Both the position numbers and the translations under genes were made by a program. From Jaenimonas drosophilae (taxonomy: Eukaryota; Euglenozoa; Kinetoplastea; Trypanosomatida; Trypanosomatidae): a stretch of 47,587 bases of DNA. The notes under the pieces were generated by a model, which was not told where the DNA came from, ran no database searches, and saw nothing but the letters and a program-made list of their open reading frames with translations. Shown one piece after another: positions 44,896 through 47,587 of this stretch. Within the stretch, counting starts at the first letter, position 1; every line of letters begins with the position of its first letter. Location of the stretch: assembly GCA_030849065.1 (NCBI GenBank), contig JASAON010001527.1, positions 1-47,587 of the forward strand. The letters are read 5' to 3'.

Positions 44896-47070
44896 ATGAG
44901 CTCGAGCTGCACGTGGAGTATGAAGGCGCTTCCTTCTCATTCTTTGTGGCGAACGAAGGAACTACATCCTCATCGGCGGAGTATAGCCTCGGCCGCAGCG
45001 CGGTCTCCCGCCTTCGCCCCCACGCGGCCATTGTTTGCTCTGGAAAAGATGGAGCGTGCGCAGCACTGGAACTTCACCAAATTCCGACCCTCCGTGCCCC
45101 GTGTGGGGTCCTCTGCATCCTACAGCGGCAGCACCACGTACGGATTGGATAGCCAAGCAGACGTGGGAGCGGTGAACTCGACCAACGTCCTACGCTCCCT
45201 TCCATTTCTGAAGACTATGGAAGCGCTGTACTTTCGTGCCGATTCGTGGAGTGCCTCTTCAACTGGAAATGAGGAAGCCCGCTTCTGCCGGCTATGCCAA
45301 CACGATTTGGATGCAGATGAAAGCCCGAACACGCACATCCTATCACCCAACAAATCTAGCCACGTGCACCACGGTACGCGAGAGGTCGTCCTTGACACGA
45401 TGGCGCTCTTTTGCGCGCGTGGGTACAACATTGATGAGATGTTTTGGGTGTGGTCGCACGTCCTCTTTAACAAGGATACATTTCCTCGTCTGCCCAATCT
45501 ATCCTCTCCGTCGTGGTCCATTGAACGCCGCGCTGAGGCGTTGCGCAGTATTCTGCGTGGCCTTCAAGAAGATGGGCTCATCCACATCTCCACCAGCTTG
45601 TGTCAATCCATCAGTAGTTCCGCCAATCTCTCTCCGTACATGACTCAGAAGGCTCACCGCCAGCGGGTTGCTTTTGAACGTTTGGAGTACATTGGAGATT
45701 CCGCGTGGGGGACGCACATGTCAAGCCGCATGATGACGCTCTTTCCCGATCATCAGTGGCAGTACAGTGAAGACTTCAGCCGATTCAATTTCTACCGAGA
45801 TTGCTTGGAGATGAACATCACACTCGAACTGTGCTTTGATAAACTGCAGATTGAACAGCTCTTCACAGCTGCCGAGCGAATGGTTCTTCGCAATGGCAAG
45901 ATCAAGGCAGACATTGTGGAGGCACTGCTGGGGGAGCTCCATGTGTGCGTGTGGGGGTTTATGCCACAGCTGGACGATGAGGCACAATTTGTGGAGCCGA
46001 ATGCTTTGTTGGAGGCCCCATTGTGCTCGTTGATTCAGCACTGCCTGACGGAGCTGTATGACCTCATTGTGTTGTGCCATCTTCAGGATATGATTGGCAC
46101 AGCACTTCCCTTGGCGAAGGAAATCGCTTCACGGCATGTGTGGCGCGAGGTAAAACCCGCACTAAGATCGGGCCGCGTGAAGCGTCAGCGTTCGTCTTCT
46201 GCAGTTGCACTGGAACCCAAGATTGCACTGGACGAGCTTGGACCATCACCATCAGCCTCAAAGACGTCTTTCGCAGATGCGGCATCATTTTCAACAATGC
46301 GTACCTGCCATGTTTTGCCGGCACTGTGTACAGTATCCAACCGCCCGTGCGGCCGAACACCCTTTGCTCCGCCAGCTTTTGACGTGAATGATGTGGCGCA
46401 TAAAAGCTTTATTCGATCTGCAACGAGATGTTCTCATACGGGTGCCGATGTGTTTGCCGAACTCATTAACTCATACCATGAGGTGAAGCCCTCGAGTAGC
46501 CCCGTGAACCGCCGCGTATCAGACAGCAACCTATTGGATGCGTTTGAGTTGCTCGTGGATTCTCTGTCTGGTCAAACGGATGTGCCCACTGCAGCCGCCA
46601 ACCTTCAAACCGAGCCATCGCTGTGCACCTCCGCTACGATCATGTACGATGATTCTACACTGCACTTTGCCGTTGCAAATGTACTTCCACCTCTTTCAGC
46701 CGCTCCAACAGAACCAGCAGAAGCTGAATGCGACTCTCAGAACTCGAACCTGGAAACTGCATTTGCTGCATCACGCTTCATTCTTCGTGGGATAAAACCT
46801 CCATCTTCTGGCATCATCACAGACACAAATCTCTATGCCGGTAAATTTGCCTTTCTCGACCCAAAACTCTGTGACGTTCCGCAATCTAATGAACTGCCAC
46901 AAACAAGAAACGTGGATTCGTCTGATAGAGAGGTCCATCATGGCGATCCTAGTACCGAAGTTTCCGGAGCGGAGTTTCATCAAATGTGGCGCCGTCAGTA
47001 CCACAAGCTCCTTCCAGAATGCAGCAAGTTCTTCCAGACATCATTTTCGGCATCATCCTCGCGCACATAA
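44896..47070 (+). CDS. Mitochondrial RNase III-family endonuclease with U1-like zinc finger, 724 aa
   Basis: RNase III proteins of this type in kinetoplastids are guide-RNA-directed editing endonucleases (KREN), their non-catalytic partners (KREPB) or mitochondrial RNA processing nucleases. The N-terminus is rich in Arg, Ser and Ala without acidic runs (mitochondrial presequence). A U1-like zinc finger has Cys131, Cys134, His147 and His156. The RNase III signature ERLEYIGDS is at 261-269 with catalytic Glu264 and Asp268, and KADIVEALLGE supplies Asp339 and Glu342, so all four metal-binding acidic residues are present. This favours a true endonuclease over a KREPB-type partner. Residues from about 420 are Ser-rich and unassigned; I see no clear double-stranded RNA-binding motif. 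The frame starts at a TTG; the first ATG is 44896. Confidence 0.88.
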   Translation: MSSSCTWSMKALPSHSLWRTKELHPHRRSIASAAARSPAFAPTRPLFALEKMERAQHWNFTKFRPSVPRVGSSASYSGSTTYGLDSQADVGAVNSTNVLRSLPFLKTMEALYFRADSWSASSTGNEEARFCRLCQHDLDADESPNTHILSPNKSSHVHHGTREVVLDTMALFCARGYNIDEMFWVWSHVLFNKDTFPRLPNLSSPSWSIERRAEALRSILRGLQEDGLIHISTSLCQSISSSANLSPYMTQKAHRQRVAFERLEYIGDSAWGTHMSSRMMTLFPDHQWQYSEDFSRFNFYRDCLEMNITLELCFDKLQIEQLFTAAERMVLRNGKIKADIVEALLGELHVCVWGFMPQLDDEAQFVEPNALLEAPLCSLIQHCLTELYDLIVLCHLQDMIGTALPLAKEIASRHVWREVKPALRSGRVKRQRSSSAVALEPKIALDELGPSPSASKTSFADAASFSTMRTCHVLPALCTVSNRPCGRTPFAPPAFDVNDVAHKSFIRSATRCSHTGADVFAELINSYHEVKPSSSPVNRRVSDSNLLDAFELLVDSLSGQTDVPTAAANLQTEPSLCTSATIMYDDSTLHFAVANVLPPLSAAPTEPAEAECDSQNSNLETAFAASRFILRGIKPPSSGIITDTNLYAGKFAFLDPKLCDVPQSNELPQTRNVDSSDREVHHGDPSTEVSGAEFHQMWRRQYHKLLPECSKFFQTSFSASSSRT

Positions 47071-47151
47071 TGCCTACGCAACACGTCATCTAACAAAAAA
47101 CGATTATTTAGGTAAAGCAACTAGTAGCAGTGATGAATCAATGCAATCACT

Positions 47152-47211
47152 TGTTTCGTCTTGCATCTCTTTCAACTCCTCTTCATTCTTGTGCGTGTCT
47201 TCATTGGCTAG
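47152..47211 (+). promoter_or_regulatory. Spliced-leader acceptor of partial surface-protein gene
   Basis: TTGTTTCGTCTTGCATCTCT through TCTTCATTGGCTAG is pyrimidine-rich over about 55 nt and gives AG at 47210-47211; no ATG lies between it and 47283. Confidence 0.65.
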
Positions 47212-47282
47212 GCTAGCATTTGGCAGATTACCTCCTGATACCTCGCTAGCACAACTCGTACAACACAATCTTAGTAGGAGGA

Positions 47283-47587
47283 ATGAGGACAAGTACCTCT
47301 CGTGTTCATGCCATTGTTCTATTTGTGTGGGCCCTTCATACCATTGCGATAGTGGCAACGCATGCTGCCGTGATCTCATATACAGTTGAATCAGTCACGG
47401 CGGACACTTTGGCAGACACACCCTGGGCAGCCTATGAAGATGGTGTTTGCTCAGGGACAATACTTCCTATGGTCAATGCATACACATTTCATACAATTGA
47501 CTATAGTGCCACTTTCTATCAGCTTGAGAATGCATCGTGGTTTGCATCTCCGTTTGGTTTCTTAAGTCCCACGCCGAGTGGGCTCTG
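47283..47587 (+). CDS. Partial surface protein, paralogue of the gene at 31471
   Basis: The gene runs off the window; 101 codons are visible. It begins with a signal peptide (MRTSTSRVHAIVLFVWALHT then IAIVATHA) and the mature start AVISYTVESVTA matches AVITHYTVEMVT of the 31471 protein. Further matching blocks are WAAYEDGVCS versus WATYDETVCS, FYQLENASWFAS versus FYQLPLTPWFAS, and FGFLSPTPSGL versus FGFLSPMASGL. The N-terminal domain is therefore shared, and PSI/EGF repeats, a transmembrane helix and a tail are expected beyond the window. The signal peptide itself is not conserved. Confidence 0.85.
   Translation, partial: MRTSTSRVHAIVLFVWALHTIAIVATHAAVISYTVESVTADTLADTPWAAYEDGVCSGTILPMVNAYTFHTIDYSATFYQLENASWFASPFGFLSPTPSGL

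Noticed and set aside
1..47587. tRNA, rRNA, CRISPR, insertion sequence or retroelement
   Set aside because: I looked for B-box-like motifs, regularly spaced repeats and reverse transcriptase or transposase motifs by eye and saw none; weak matches such as GGTTCAAGG at 158 lack any matching cloverleaf.

Overview
The window reads as nuclear DNA of a kinetoplastid flagellate (trypanosomatid or bodonid; I cannot fix the genus). All confident genes lie on the + strand, none needs an intron, and almost every start codon is preceded by a pyrimidine-rich tract ending in AG, which is the layout of a polycistronic unit processed by spliced-leader trans-splicing. An editosome-type RNase III with a U1-like zinc finger points the same way. 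I found no tRNA, rRNA, CRISPR array, transposon or convincing minus-strand gene.

Layout: 1-4995 has no gene. It splits at about 2.2 kb into ordinary intergenic sequence and a 2.8-kb stretch with no ATG on the + strand, ending exactly at the start codon of a predicted N-myristoylated 1,264-residue protein (4996-8790). A 2.5-kb gap follows, with a perfect stem-loop and one doubtful small ORF. Next is a 3,064-residue signalling giant (11259-20453): docking-like helices, two degenerate cyclic-nucleotide-binding folds, PAS, histidine-kinase-like core, receiver-like domain and a C-terminal STE11/MEKK-type Ser/Thr kinase. Then come Misato/DML1 (21221), a tubulin tyrosine ligase-like enzyme (23470), NSF (25844), a GRAM-like protein (28293), a 4'-phosphopantetheinyl transferase (29557), a small acidic unknown (30723) and an EGF/PSI surface protein (31471). 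These are followed by SCO1 (34203), a PUS7/TruD-family protein with a changed catalytic motif (35441), an unknown 319-residue protein (39798), a DEAD-box helicase of Dbp6/DDX51 type (40927), two tandem Elf1-like zinc-ribbon proteins (43285, 44079) and the RNase III (44896). The window ends inside a second member of the surface-protein family (47283).

The genes are not a functional operon; as is usual in kinetoplastid gene clusters they share only transcription. Several starts were moved downstream from the longest open frame because the longest frame begins at a non-ATG codon or upstream of the splice acceptor. A consistency check supports this: between the chosen acceptor and the chosen ATG there is no other ATG in any gene except the one at 30723.

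The two most interesting items are the ATG-purged leader of about 2.75 kb before 4996, and the fusion of degenerate two-component modules to a MAP3K-like kinase at 11259.
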